64,000 bases of DNA from positions 24,326 through 88,325 of the forward strand of contig JAMOBE010000003.1 of the NCBI GenBank assembly GCA_039908285.1. The letters run 5' to 3'. A model generated the notes under the pieces. It worked only from the letters and a program-made list of their open reading frames with translations. It was not told the origin of the DNA and made no database searches. This document shows positions 1 to 8,193 of the stretch, one piece after another; within the stretch, counting starts at the first letter, position 1; each line of letters starts with the position of its first letter. The translations under genes were made by a program, and so were the position numbers. Source of the stretch: JAMOBE01 sp039908285. Its GTDB lineage: Bacteria > Pseudomonadota > Alphaproteobacteria > Rhodospirillales > Rhodospirillaceae.

Positions 1-725
1 CCCAGCTCGGCCGGCTGGCGGCCCTCGCCGCAGAACCCGTCGATGGACCAGGTGTTGACGAACTCGCCGGGCCGCTTCGGCGTCGCCGAGACCTGGGTGT
101 CGCGCTCGGCGATGTGGATGACCCGGATGCCGAGCCGTTGGGCCAGCCCCGCCCAGGCGTCGCGAGTCGTGGGCGGAGCCACCTCCACCCCGGTGTCGGC
201 GGCGATGTTGACCAGGGCCTGCTTGACCAGGTGCGACACCAGGCCAGGATTGGCGCCGTGGGTCAGCACCGCCGTCGCTCCCCCGGAAAAGCGCCCCCGC
301 ACCGCAAGGGCCCGCTCGCGCAGGGCGTAGTTGGTGCGCAGGGCCGGCGCCAGGGTGGTGTCGCAGTACCCTCCCACCCACGGCTCGATGCAGGTATCGA
401 GGTAGAGGATGTCCCGTTCCTGGCAAAAGGCGATCAGGTCGACGCTGGACACGTCCACCGATAGATTCAGCAGGAAATCCCCCGCCCGCAGCCGGCCTTC
501 CAGCCGCGCCACGTAGGTGTCGGGATGCAGCGGGCTGACGTCGACCTCGATGTTGTACGCCCGCGCCTCGTCAAGCCCACGCTCGTCGGCGGTGATGATG
601 GTGATCTGCTCGGGAAGCATCGCGACATGACGAAAGAGCAGCGGCAGCACTCCCTGGCCGATGCTCCCGAATCCGACGATGACCATGCGCCCCCTCAGCG
701 CAACGTGCCTGACGTAGTCTTTCAA
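1..725 (-). CDS. hss: Homospermidine synthase, N-terminal part (runs off the left edge)
   Basis: Makes homospermidine from putrescine (or putrescine plus spermidine) using NAD in a saccharopine-dehydrogenase-like fold. The reading frame shows the Rossmann motif GFGSIGQG, then NLSVDVSSVDL, IEPWVGGY, HGANPGLVSHLVKQAL and HIAERDTQ, all diagnostic of bacterial homospermidine synthases as I recall them. The C-terminal half lies outside the window. The start is uncertain. A TTG at 725 follows a GAAGGGG-type ribosome site and supplies the short segment that precedes the Rossmann fold in family members. An ATG at 686, also with a purine-rich site, begins directly at MVIVGFGS. Confidence 0.93.
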   Translation of the reverse strand, partial: MKDYVRHVALRGRMVIVGFGSIGQGVLPLLFRHVAMLPEQITIITADERGLDEARAYNIEVDVSPLHPDTYVARLEGRLRAGDFLLNLSVDVSSVDLIAFCQERDILYLDTCIEPWVGGYCDTTLAPALRTNYALRERALAVRGRFSGGATAVLTHGANPGLVSHLVKQALVNIAADTGVEVAPPTTRDAWAGLAQRLGIRVIHIAERDTQVSATPKRPGEFVNTWSIDGFCGEGRQPAEL

Positions 726-926
726 TGCCCCTTCCCCAATGCCGATGCGTCCATGTCCGCGTCCTTTGCAACGCCCGACATATGCGATGTTTCCGCCCGG
801 AATGTAAATGTTTGTTTGGGTGGGTGGATGCCGATCCGGAGCCACGTGACGGCATAACCACCCTCTCGCCAATTCCGTGACATTGTTGTAGACAGGAGAT
901 GTCCGAATGACGTGCCGGAGAGGATC

Positions 927-2195
927 ATGCTGAAATCCCTGACGACGGAGGGCGTGGGTCCAGCCCGCCGCTTCCACATGGACCTCGCCCCCCGCCTCAA
1001 TCTGGTCACCGGTGACAACGGACTCGGCAAGACATTCCTGCTGGACGTGGCGTGGTGGCTGTGCGCCCACGACTGGCCGGACCAGCCGGCGTTGCCAAAT
1101 CCTGCTTTTTCTGGCCAGACGAAGCCAATACTTACGGCGACAATTGAGCAGCCCGTTGAAGAGGGTGCAAAAATTGAATACTCTTTTTATCGAGAAATGA
1201 ATGCTTGGGAAGCATATGATGATTTTAGTATGAATATTCCAGGAATTATTTTGTATGCTCGCGTTGATGGTGGTCTTTCATTTGTTGATAAAGTTCGTGT
1301 TTACGTCAAGTTCGCCCAGGATTTCCGATTTTCCGTTCCGGCTTTTCACCTTTCGAAAACTGAGGTGTGGACAGGTCGGAGGGATGACGTTGGCACGACC
1401 GTGTGCCGCGGCCTGATCGTCGACTGGCTTGATTGGCAATCCACCAGGGATCCGGCGTTCGAAGCCTTCAGCAAGGTCCTGAACGCGTTGAGTCCTCCCG
1501 GCGAGCCGATCCGTATCGCCGAGAAACCGGTCCGTCTGCCCGGTCCATCGGTGGATAGGATTCCCGCCCTTGAGATGCCCTATGGGATCGTCCCCATCAC
1601 CCTGGCCTCGGCGGCAATGAAGCGGATCATCGCCCTGGCCTACCTCATCGTCTGGATGTGGACCGAACACAAGGCGGCAGCCGAAGCCAATGGCCAGAAA
1701 CGCCAGAAACAGATCATCTTGGTGCTGGACGAGATCGAAGCCCACCTCCATCCACGGTGGCAACGCAGCATCCTCCCCGCCCTCCTGGACGTCGCCCGCC
1801 ACCTGGACGGCGAGGTCGCAGTACAGTTCATCGTCTCCACCCATTCGCCCCTGGTGCTGGCGTCGGCGGAGCCGGTGTTCGATGCCGATAAGGACAAATT
1901 GTTCCATTTGCGCCCGGTCGACGGTAAGCCTGTCCTGGACGAGGTGCCCTGGCTGACCCGTGGGAGTGCGGGAACGTGGTTGCGGTCGGAGATCTTCGGT
2001 CTGGAAACCGATCGCTCGCTGCCGGCCGAGGAGGCGATCCGTCGCGCCGAGGCGATGATGGAAGCCCCACCCGCCGCCGACGATCCGGAAATACCCAAGT
2101 TGCAGGACGAGTTGGCCGGCCTGCTTCCCGGCACCGACCCATTCTGGGCGCAGTGGCACAGATTCTTGTTCGTCCTGAACAGGAGCCGCCCATGA
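927..2195 (+). CDS. AAA family ATPase, PtuA-like (Septu-type defence)
   Basis: About 422 residues. An N-terminal RecF/SMC-like half carries the Walker A GDNGLGKT near residue 30. The C-terminal half has a Walker B LVLDEIEAHLHP and the switch histidine in STHSPLVLAS, which is the AAA_21/OLD-like layout of PtuA and related defence ATPases. The usual LSxGE signature is replaced by a TLASAAMKR segment. ATG 927 is chosen over GTG 912 because GGAG at 917-920 sits at good spacing. The stop overlaps the start of the HNH gene (ATGA), so the two are translationally coupled. Residues about 65-145 are encoded by clearly AT-richer DNA than the flanks, suggesting transfer or a variable domain. Family is well supported; the defence role is inferred from the pairing. 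Confidence 0.85.
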   Translation: MLKSLTTEGVGPARRFHMDLAPRLNLVTGDNGLGKTFLLDVAWWLCAHDWPDQPALPNPAFSGQTKPILTATIEQPVEEGAKIEYSFYREMNAWEAYDDFSMNIPGIILYARVDGGLSFVDKVRVYVKFAQDFRFSVPAFHLSKTEVWTGRRDDVGTTVCRGLIVDWLDWQSTRDPAFEAFSKVLNALSPPGEPIRIAEKPVRLPGPSVDRIPALEMPYGIVPITLASAAMKRIIALAYLIVWMWTEHKAAAEANGQKRQKQIILVLDEIEAHLHPRWQRSILPALLDVARHLDGEVAVQFIVSTHSPLVLASAEPVFDADKDKLFHLRPVDGKPVLDEVPWLTRGSAGTWLRSEIFGLETDRSLPAEEAIRRAEAMMEAPPAADDPEIPKLQDELAGLLPGTDPFWAQWHRFLFVLNRSRP

Positions 2196-2785
2196 TCCCG
2201 GTTTCTCCCGCCCCCGAACCGCCTGGCTTCGACAAGCATGTCCGGCAAAAGGGGAACGAATGGCTGAATAATAATCCAGGCGCTGACTCCAGCGATTATA
2301 AAGATTGTTGGAACGATCAAGACCATTGCCGCAGTCCTCTTCAAAAGGCCTTTCACTGCCGTTGCGCCTATCTTGGACACTGGATCCCGAAAGGCCAAGT
2401 GGATCACTTCATCCCAAAGAGTGCAAATTCGAGAGAGGCTTATGAATGGACCAACTATCGCTATGCCGAAGCGTCTGTAAACAACAAAAAAAGAGCGCGT
2501 GAATTTCTTGATCCATTCACGATCGATAATGATTGGATCGAGATTGATCCTGTTACTCTCAATTTCAAGTATACCAATAATGTGCCGCCGACGTCACTCA
2601 AAGCAGCAAAGACCACTGTCGATGTTCTCAATGACAAGGAACTGGTTGACGCCCGCAAGGCGCTGCTCACCGCGTTCGGAGATCTGAACGCCGCCTACGA
2701 ACAAATATTGGATTTCTTCCCCCTGCTCGCCCGAAGCCTGCAAGAGGCTGGGCTTGTGAAACAGCCGGAACCCGTCCCCGCGTGA
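2192..2785 (+). CDS. HNH nuclease-like protein, PtuB-like partner of the ATPase
   Basis: About 197 residues. The core reads GQVDHFIPKS, then EWTNYRYAEASVNNKK about 30 residues on. This matches the D/E-H...N...N-K arrangement of HNH endonucleases that accompany PtuA-like ATPases. Only a CRC pair precedes the motif, so the usual zinc-binding CxxC pairs are not obvious. The start ATG overlaps the ATPase stop by 4 nt, and AGGAG lies just upstream. Codon usage is AT-richer (about 2220-2620) than in the surrounding genes. It is probably a nuclease effector activated or restrained by the ATPase. The exact subtype cannot be settled by eye. Confidence 0.78.
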   Translation: MIPVSPAPEPPGFDKHVRQKGNEWLNNNPGADSSDYKDCWNDQDHCRSPLQKAFHCRCAYLGHWIPKGQVDHFIPKSANSREAYEWTNYRYAEASVNNKKRAREFLDPFTIDNDWIEIDPVTLNFKYTNNVPPTSLKAAKTTVDVLNDKELVDARKALLTAFGDLNAAYEQILDFFPLLARSLQEAGLVKQPEPVPA

Positions 2786-2794
2786 CCCCGTCGT

Positions 2795-4579
2795 TCACCG
2801 TCGTCCGGATCTGGGGTTGAGCCCTGGGCCGGCGGCGAGGGCTGAGCGGAGGCGGGCCACCACCGGCTCCCAGGCGCCGGCCTGGTCCTGGCGGAAGAGG
2901 CGCAGGGTGGGGTACCAGGGGCTGTCGTCGCGATCCAGCAGCCAGCGCCAGTCGGCGGCGTAGGTCAGCAGCAGCCACGCCGTCTGTCCCAGGGCACCGG
3001 CCAGGTGGGCGACGGTGCCATCCACCGTGACCACCAGGTCCAGGGCCTGGATGGCCGCCGCCATGTCCTGGACGTCGCCGAGCATCGGCCCGAGATCGGA
3101 AATCGGGGCCTGGTGGCCGGCAAGGTCGGCGGCGCGCGGCCCCTTCTGCAGGCTGAAGAAGGCGGTGCCGGGCACCGTGGTCAGGGGCGTCAGCAGCTCG
3201 AGGGGGCACGACCGGTCCGGCACCCCAGGCCTGCCGGCCCAGCATATCCCGACCTTCAGCGGCTCGCCCCGGCGCCGGGGGCCGGCCATGACCCGCACGG
3301 CCCGGGCGGCCGGGTGGTCGCCGTCGGGAGCGGCGACGTAGGGAACCGGGGCCGGCACCGTGTCGAGGGTGGTGCCGAACAGTCGCGGCAGGCTCATCAG
3401 GGGCGCGTGGCGATCGAAGGCGGGAAGGGTCTCGCCGAAGCCCACCACCTGGCGCACCCCGGGGACGGTGGCGAGCAGTCCCCTGAGGTCGGGATGGCAG
3501 AGCAGCACCACCTTGTCCACCCGCCGGGCGGCAAGGGGGATGTAGCGGGCGAACTGGATCGTATCGTCCACGCCCTGCTCTCCATGCAGGAGCAGGGTGC
3601 GGCCAACCAGGTCTCCCGTCCAGGCCGGCCGGTCGAACCGTGGTCGCGGGGTGCGCGACGCCCCGCGTTGCCAGCGCCATTCATGGGCCTTGAAACCGTC
3701 CTCGAACTGGCCGCGGGTCAACTGCGCCAGGGCCAGGGTACAGTGGCCCTCCACGTGATCGGGATCAACCCGCACGGCATTGGTGCAGGCCGCCACCGCG
3801 TCACCCACCTTTCTCTGGCGCAGAAGGGCAGCCCCGAGATTGGCCCAGGCGTCGGCGAATCTGGGCCGACGCTTGAGGGCGGCCCGCAGGTGGGTTTCCC
3901 CCTGCTGGTAATCACCCCGCTCGGTGAGGGCCTGGCCCAGGGCATTGAGGGCCTCGGCATGGCCGGGGTCGAGGGCCACGGCCGTCTCGAAGCAGGTCAG
4001 GGAGTCCTCATCCCGACCCAGGCGGCGGAGGACGAGCCCAAGGTGAACGGCGAGTCCGGCATCATCGGGGGCCAGTCCCGCGGCGGTCAACAGCGGGCCC
4101 AGGGCCTCGTCGTCCCGCTCCAGCCGGTACAGAACGCGGCCAAGGGTGCCGTGAAGTTCGGCGTCCCGCGGCGCCACCGCCAGCGCCCGGGTCAGGGGCG
4201 GAATGGCCGCCTCGGCCTGCCCCCCCTCCAGCAGGGCCAGCGCCAGTTCTTTCAGGAGAGTCGGGTCATCGGGGGAGATGGCCAGCCCCAGCCGGAACTG
4301 TTCCACCGCCTCGGCGTGGCGCCCGGCGTGACTCAGGGCCAGGCCAAGATTGCCGCGGAGTTCGGGGGAGTTCGGGTCCGCGGCGACGGCCTGCCTCAGG
4401 CGGTCGATGGCCTCGTCCGGGCGATCCAGGGCCATGGCGATCAGCCCCATGAGGTGCAGGGCCTTCGGGTCCCCGGGGGCGGCGATCAGGGCCTCGGCAC
4501 AGGCGGCGTGGGCCTGCGCCGGCTCGCCGACCTGAAGGAGGCGCAACGCCTGGCGAAGGGCGACCGCCGGGTCCGTCAT
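2795..4579 (-). CDS. TPR protein with C-terminal glycosyltransferase-9-like domain
   Basis: 594 residues. The N-terminal ~290 residues are a solenoid of tetratricopeptide repeats, with motifs such as AEALNALGQALTERGDYQQGE and ADAWANLGAALL. The C-terminal half carries the segment GRTLLLHGEQGVDDTIQFARY, then VKVGICWAGRPGVPD and TVDGTVAHLAGALG, typical of the heptosyltransferase-like domain that follows TPRs in such proteins. It is a paralogue of the gene at 5195-6622 and lies in the same run with the lipoprotein between them. The usual GLGDT is GVDDT here. Possible role: glycan or cell-envelope modification, or protein-protein scaffolding. Substrate unknown. Confidence 0.85.
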   Translation of the reverse strand: MTDPAVALRQALRLLQVGEPAQAHAACAEALIAAPGDPKALHLMGLIAMALDRPDEAIDRLRQAVAADPNSPELRGNLGLALSHAGRHAEAVEQFRLGLAISPDDPTLLKELALALLEGGQAEAAIPPLTRALAVAPRDAELHGTLGRVLYRLERDDEALGPLLTAAGLAPDDAGLAVHLGLVLRRLGRDEDSLTCFETAVALDPGHAEALNALGQALTERGDYQQGETHLRAALKRRPRFADAWANLGAALLRQRKVGDAVAACTNAVRVDPDHVEGHCTLALAQLTRGQFEDGFKAHEWRWQRGASRTPRPRFDRPAWTGDLVGRTLLLHGEQGVDDTIQFARYIPLAARRVDKVVLLCHPDLRGLLATVPGVRQVVGFGETLPAFDRHAPLMSLPRLFGTTLDTVPAPVPYVAAPDGDHPAARAVRVMAGPRRRGEPLKVGICWAGRPGVPDRSCPLELLTPLTTVPGTAFFSLQKGPRAADLAGHQAPISDLGPMLGDVQDMAAAIQALDLVVTVDGTVAHLAGALGQTAWLLLTYAADWRWLLDRDDSPWYPTLRLFRQDQAGAWEPVVARLRSALAAGPGLNPRSGRR

Positions 4580-4583
4580 AGGG

Positions 4584-5111
4584 TCAGCGCCCCCGGACCG
4601 GAGCCGGGGCCGACCGGGCGGCGGGCGGGGCGATGCCGCCGGAGGCCTCGACGCCGCTCGACGTTCCCTGCGGCGAAACGACGAAATCGACCTCGCTGTT
4701 GCCGAGAGGAGTCGCCTGAATCTGGATCGTGGCGATGCGATTGCCCCGGCGATAGGTCAGCACGCTGACCGCCGAGCGCACGCTGGTGATTTCCTCCCAG
4801 CCAAAACGCGGCATTTCCGCATGGTAGAAGTCGAAAATCTCGCTGGACCCGTAGCGGGCGGCCAGCATGAGCCGCCCCACCCAGGCGTCCCGGGACCCGA
4901 GCACCAGCGTCCCCTTGACGTCCATGGTCGAATTCTGGGGCACCGGAATATCGCTGAACTGGGAAAAGCTGGGCGTGGACGGCATGGCCGTGTCGGAGCG
5001 GCTGCTCGGCACCAGGGCGGCATCGCGTTCGCAGGCGCCGAGCCCGAGCCCCACGACCATTCCGAGCACGACGGCTCCGACAGCCTTCGTCATCCCCCGA
5101 CTCATCCCCAT
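4584..5111 (-). CDS. Putative lipoprotein of unknown function
   Basis: About 175 residues from ATG 5111; ATG 5093 is an alternative that gives a tighter signal peptide. The N-terminus has basic residues, a hydrophobic run (AVGAVVLGMVVGLGL) and a lipobox LGAC, so it should be a lipid-anchored envelope protein. The mature part has a conserved-looking segment with DIPVPQNSTMD, FYHAEMPRFGWEE and RRGNRIATIQIQ. It ends in a proline/alanine-rich tail. It sits between two TPR/glycosyltransferase-like paralogues on the same strand, 4 nt from the downstream one. I do not recognise a named domain. Confidence 0.75.
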   Translation of the reverse strand: MGMSRGMTKAVGAVVLGMVVGLGLGACERDAALVPSSRSDTAMPSTPSFSQFSDIPVPQNSTMDVKGTLVLGSRDAWVGRLMLAARYGSSEIFDFYHAEMPRFGWEEITSVRSAVSVLTYRRGNRIATIQIQATPLGNSEVDFVVSPQGTSSGVEASGGIAPPAARSAPAPVRGR

Positions 5112-5194
5112 GCGACCGCCAGCCCGCCTACGTCGCCACCGCACCCTCTTTACCACAGGCGGAGCAGGGGGGCCAGCCGGATCGGCCCTGCTCA

Positions 5195-6622
5195 TCACGT
5201 CCGTGGTGAGGCGGTGACGTGCTCCAGTTGGCGGGCCACCCGGGCCACGACGTCGGTCCAGTCGTCGCGGTGGCGCTGGCGGAACAGGCGGGCCGTCGGA
5301 TACCAGGGATTGTCCTCGCGGTTCTCGAGCCAGCGCCAGTCGGGGCGGAGCGGCAGCAGCACCCACACCGGCCTGGCCATGGCTCCGGCCAGGTGGGCCA
5401 CCGACGTATCCACCGTGATCACCAGGTCGAGGGCGGCGACGATGGCGGCGGTGTCGGCGAAGTCGTCGATGTCGAGGGTGAGGAGGGCCATGCCGGACGG
5501 CGGCGCCGAGGCCTGGTCGGCGGCTGGTCCCTTCTGCAGCGAGACGAACAGGACGTCACGAACGAGGGCCAGGGGCGCCAGGTCGGCCAGGCACAACGAG
5601 CGCAGATGGTCCCGGTCGTGGGCGCCGCCGCCGGCCCACACCAGTCCCACCTTCAGGGGTCTCCCCTCCCCGACCGTTGCGGCGGCGGCGGCGATGGGGT
5701 GGGTGTACGTTTCTACCAGCCGCGGTTCGGCGCCAAGATAGGGAACGTCCGCCGGAATGGCGCCGAGATCGATCCCAAGCGCCAGCGGCAGGCTGAGCAG
5801 GGGACAGTGGACGTCATAGGGCGGCAGGGACTCCACATAGGGAAAGTCGGGGCCGCGGTCGATGACGGCGACCCGCTCCCCATCGAGGCTTTGGGCGAGC
5901 AGGCCCCTGACCTCGGGCTGAACCTCCACCAGGACGCGGGCGGCTCCGCGACGCAGGACCGTGGCGACGAAGCGGACGAACTGGAGGGTATCGCCCAGGC
6001 CCTGCTCCGCGTGCAGCAGGATGGTGCGACCACGGAGGTCGTCTCCGGACCAGGCGGGAACGGGAAACGGCCGCGGCAGGAAGGAACTGATGTCCGGATG
6101 CCAGCGCCACTCGTAGAAGGGCCAGCCCTCGGCAAGCCGGCCCTGCTGCAGCAGGCACAGGCCCTTGTGGAAATTCGCCTTGGGATGCTCGGGCTCAAGG
6201 GCGATGGCCCGCTCGAAACAGGCCACCGCCTCATCGAGCCGCCCCAGGTCCACCCAGGTGTTGCCCAGGTTGACGTGGGCGGGGAGATAGTCCGGGACGG
6301 CCTCGGCGAGGACGATCTGCATGTTGGCGGCACGGATGTACTCGCCCCGGGCCTTGAGGCCGCTGGCGTAATTCAGGCGGATGGAGATATCGTCGGGATC
6401 GAGGATCAGCGCCCGCTCGTAATACCGGAAGGCCTCGTCCATGGCCCCCAGGTCGCGATGGATATCGCCGAGCGCGGAATGGAGGGCCGCATTGGCGGGC
6501 ACACTCGCCAATGCCTCGTGGAGGAGTGAGAGCGCCTCGTCCGTCTCCCCGGCCTGGGCGCGGGCAAGCGCATAGGCGACGATCTCGGCCACGGTGGTGA
6601 CGGCGCCCTCCGTCTCAGTCAT
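5195..6622 (-). CDS. TPR protein with C-terminal glycosyltransferase-9-like domain (paralogue)
   Basis: 475 residues. The N-terminal ~190 residues form TPRs (SALGDIHRDLGAMDEAFRYY, VNLGNTWVDLGRLDEAVACF). The C-terminal domain has GRTILLHAEQGLGDTLQFVRF, then KVGLVWAGGGAHDRD and TVDTSVAHLAGAMARPVW, the canonical form of the motifs that are slightly altered in the 2795-4579 paralogue. It lies 6 nt downstream of the alcohol dehydrogenase gene, so co-transcription is likely. A catalytic glycosyltransferase role is plausible because of the GLGDT loop. The acceptor is unknown. Confidence 0.86.
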   Translation of the reverse strand: MTETEGAVTTVAEIVAYALARAQAGETDEALSLLHEALASVPANAALHSALGDIHRDLGAMDEAFRYYERALILDPDDISIRLNYASGLKARGEYIRAANMQIVLAEAVPDYLPAHVNLGNTWVDLGRLDEAVACFERAIALEPEHPKANFHKGLCLLQQGRLAEGWPFYEWRWHPDISSFLPRPFPVPAWSGDDLRGRTILLHAEQGLGDTLQFVRFVATVLRRGAARVLVEVQPEVRGLLAQSLDGERVAVIDRGPDFPYVESLPPYDVHCPLLSLPLALGIDLGAIPADVPYLGAEPRLVETYTHPIAAAAATVGEGRPLKVGLVWAGGGAHDRDHLRSLCLADLAPLALVRDVLFVSLQKGPAADQASAPPSGMALLTLDIDDFADTAAIVAALDLVITVDTSVAHLAGAMARPVWVLLPLRPDWRWLENREDNPWYPTARLFRQRHRDDWTDVVARVARQLEHVTASPRT

Positions 6623-6628
6623 GGATGG

Positions 6629-7834
6629 TCATATCCTGCGGCGGACGATGTCGGCGATCTCCTCGTCGGTGAGCACCACCGGGTTGGTCTTCATGCTGCT
6701 GCCACGGCTGCCGGCGACGATCTTCGGGAGATGCCCGGGCTGCACGCCGAACGTGGACAGGCGGGGAAGCCGCAGTTCCGTCACCCATCGGCGCAGCGTC
6801 TCCACCAGCGAGTCCAGGGCCTCGTCGCGGGAGGCGAACACCCGGTCGGCCAGCAGGGCGCCGACGCGGGCATAGCCGTCCAGGGCGGGACTGGCCGGGG
6901 AACGCTCGCGCAGAGCGCGGATGTTGACGTCGGTGGCCTCGGCCAGCAGGGTGCCGCACACCACGCCGTGGGGAATGAGAAAGAACGAGCCAAGCGGCGG
7001 CGCCAGCCCATGCACGGCACCCAGCCCCGTCTGGGCCAGGGCGATGCCGGACATCAGCGAGGCATAGGCGGTGGCGGAACGGCCGGCGGCGGCGGCCGGC
7101 TCCACGCCGTCCCACAGGGCCGGGAACCCGGTGCGGAAATGCTCCATGCCCGACCAGGCCAGGGCTCCGGTCATGGGATTGGCCTTGAGGCTGACGAAGG
7201 ACTCGAGAAGCTGGGTGAAGGCGTCCATGCCGTCGGCGGCCAGCAGCGAGCGGGGACAGGTGGCCAACAGGTCCGGATCGACGATGGCGAGCCGCGCCAC
7301 CAGATCGTCATGACGGAAGGATTTCTTGTAGCCGTCCTCACCGGGCTGACTGAGGACGGCGTTGCGGGTCGCCTCGGCGCCACTGCCGGCGGTGGTCGGC
7401 ACGGCGATGAACGGCACCGCCGGTCCCTGATAGGGCAGTTCCGGCCCCACGCCCTCCAGGTGATCCATCACCGAGTTGCCGGGACGCAGCAGCCCGGCGA
7501 CGGCCTTGGCCAGGTCGAGGGGACTGCCGCCGCCGATGCCCACCACCACGTCGAAACCGCCGCCCCGGTGCTCCGCCACCGCCTGATCCACCAGGGCCGG
7601 CGAGGGTTCCCCGGCGACGGCCAGCTCCGCCCAGGTCACGCCCCGGACCGCGAGCCCCTGACGCAACTGGTCCCAGTGGGGCGTGGAGCGGAACGACCGC
7701 GCGCCGGTGACCAGCAGAACGCGTCGGCCGAAGGCGGTGACCTCCGCCGGCAGGGATGCCACCGTCCCGGCGCCGAAGACGATCCGGGGCAGGCGCGCGA
7801 TGCCGAAGGGGGCGATACTGAAGGGGGGCACCAC
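6629..7834 (-). CDS. Iron-containing alcohol dehydrogenase family protein
   Basis: 401 residues. The NAD(P) site GIGGGSPLDLAKAVA and PTTAGSGAEAT are typical of the Fe-ADH superfamily. The helix normally reading DAxTHAIE here reads DAFTQLLE, so glutamine replaces one metal-ligand histidine. Two downstream histidines (AVHGLAPPLG and IPHGVVCG) are kept. This resembles a less studied Fe-ADH subgroup. The start is GTG 7834 with GGAGG upstream, only a few bases after the stop of the ABM-domain gene, suggesting an operon. The substrate is likely a small aldehyde or keto acid; not determinable. Confidence 0.88.
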   Translation of the reverse strand: MVPPFSIAPFGIARLPRIVFGAGTVASLPAEVTAFGRRVLLVTGARSFRSTPHWDQLRQGLAVRGVTWAELAVAGEPSPALVDQAVAEHRGGGFDVVVGIGGGSPLDLAKAVAGLLRPGNSVMDHLEGVGPELPYQGPAVPFIAVPTTAGSGAEATRNAVLSQPGEDGYKKSFRHDDLVARLAIVDPDLLATCPRSLLAADGMDAFTQLLESFVSLKANPMTGALAWSGMEHFRTGFPALWDGVEPAAAAGRSATAYASLMSGIALAQTGLGAVHGLAPPLGSFFLIPHGVVCGTLLAEATDVNIRALRERSPASPALDGYARVGALLADRVFASRDEALDSLVETLRRWVTELRLPRLSTFGVQPGHLPKIVAGSRGSSMKTNPVVLTDEEIADIVRRRI

Positions 7835-7837
7835 GGC

Positions 7838-8134
7838 TCAGGCCTCCGGGGCGAGGCAGTGATAGGGCACCCCGCTTCTCGGCTGCGCCATCATGGGGGC
7901 CACCGCGTCGCGCCAGGCCAGGTAGTGGGGCGTCTGCTTGTGCAGGGCTGCCGATTCGGCCGAGTCATAGGCCTCGTACAGGATGAACCGGGTCGGGTCA
8001 TCCGGCGCCTGGAGGACATCGAAGCGGCGGTTGCCGGCCTCGGCCACCGAGCCCAGGTGGTTGGCCCGGGTCGCGGCGATGAAGTCCGACACGCGGTCGG
8101 GCTTGACGCTGACGTGGACGAGCGTGACGTGCAT
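7838..8134 (-). CDS. Antibiotic biosynthesis monooxygenase (ABM) domain protein, LsrG-like
   Basis: 98 residues, a single ABM ferredoxin-like barrel: VTLVHVSVKPDRVSDFI, RFDVLQAPDDPTRFILYEAYD and HKQTPHYLAWRD match the compact quinol-monooxygenase/LsrG group. Members oxidise or isomerise small oxygenated metabolites without a cofactor. GGGAGGGAGAA lies at good spacing before the ATG. It is the first gene of the minus-strand run that includes the Fe-ADH, which suggests both act on the same small carbonyl compound (inference). Confidence 0.87.
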   Translation of the reverse strand: MHVTLVHVSVKPDRVSDFIAATRANHLGSVAEAGNRRFDVLQAPDDPTRFILYEAYDSAESAALHKQTPHYLAWRDAVAPMMAQPRSGVPYHCLAPEA

Positions 8135-8193
8135 CGGTGTTCTCCCTCCCCCTGGTGCGGACGGGAGAACTCTACACGCTCCCGCCGCCGGCG

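Noticed and set aside
912..926. GTG at 912 as the start of the ATPase gene
   Set aside because: ATG 927 has a well-spaced GGAG site and a natural family N-terminus; the GTG has none at proper spacing.
3005..4768. Long plus-strand open frame opposite the TPR gene
   Set aside because: It is the antisense of a clear TPR/glycosyltransferase gene; its composition and lack of any family motif mark it as a GC-rich shadow frame. The same holds for other long antisense frames, such as those opposite uvrB, accA and hypX.
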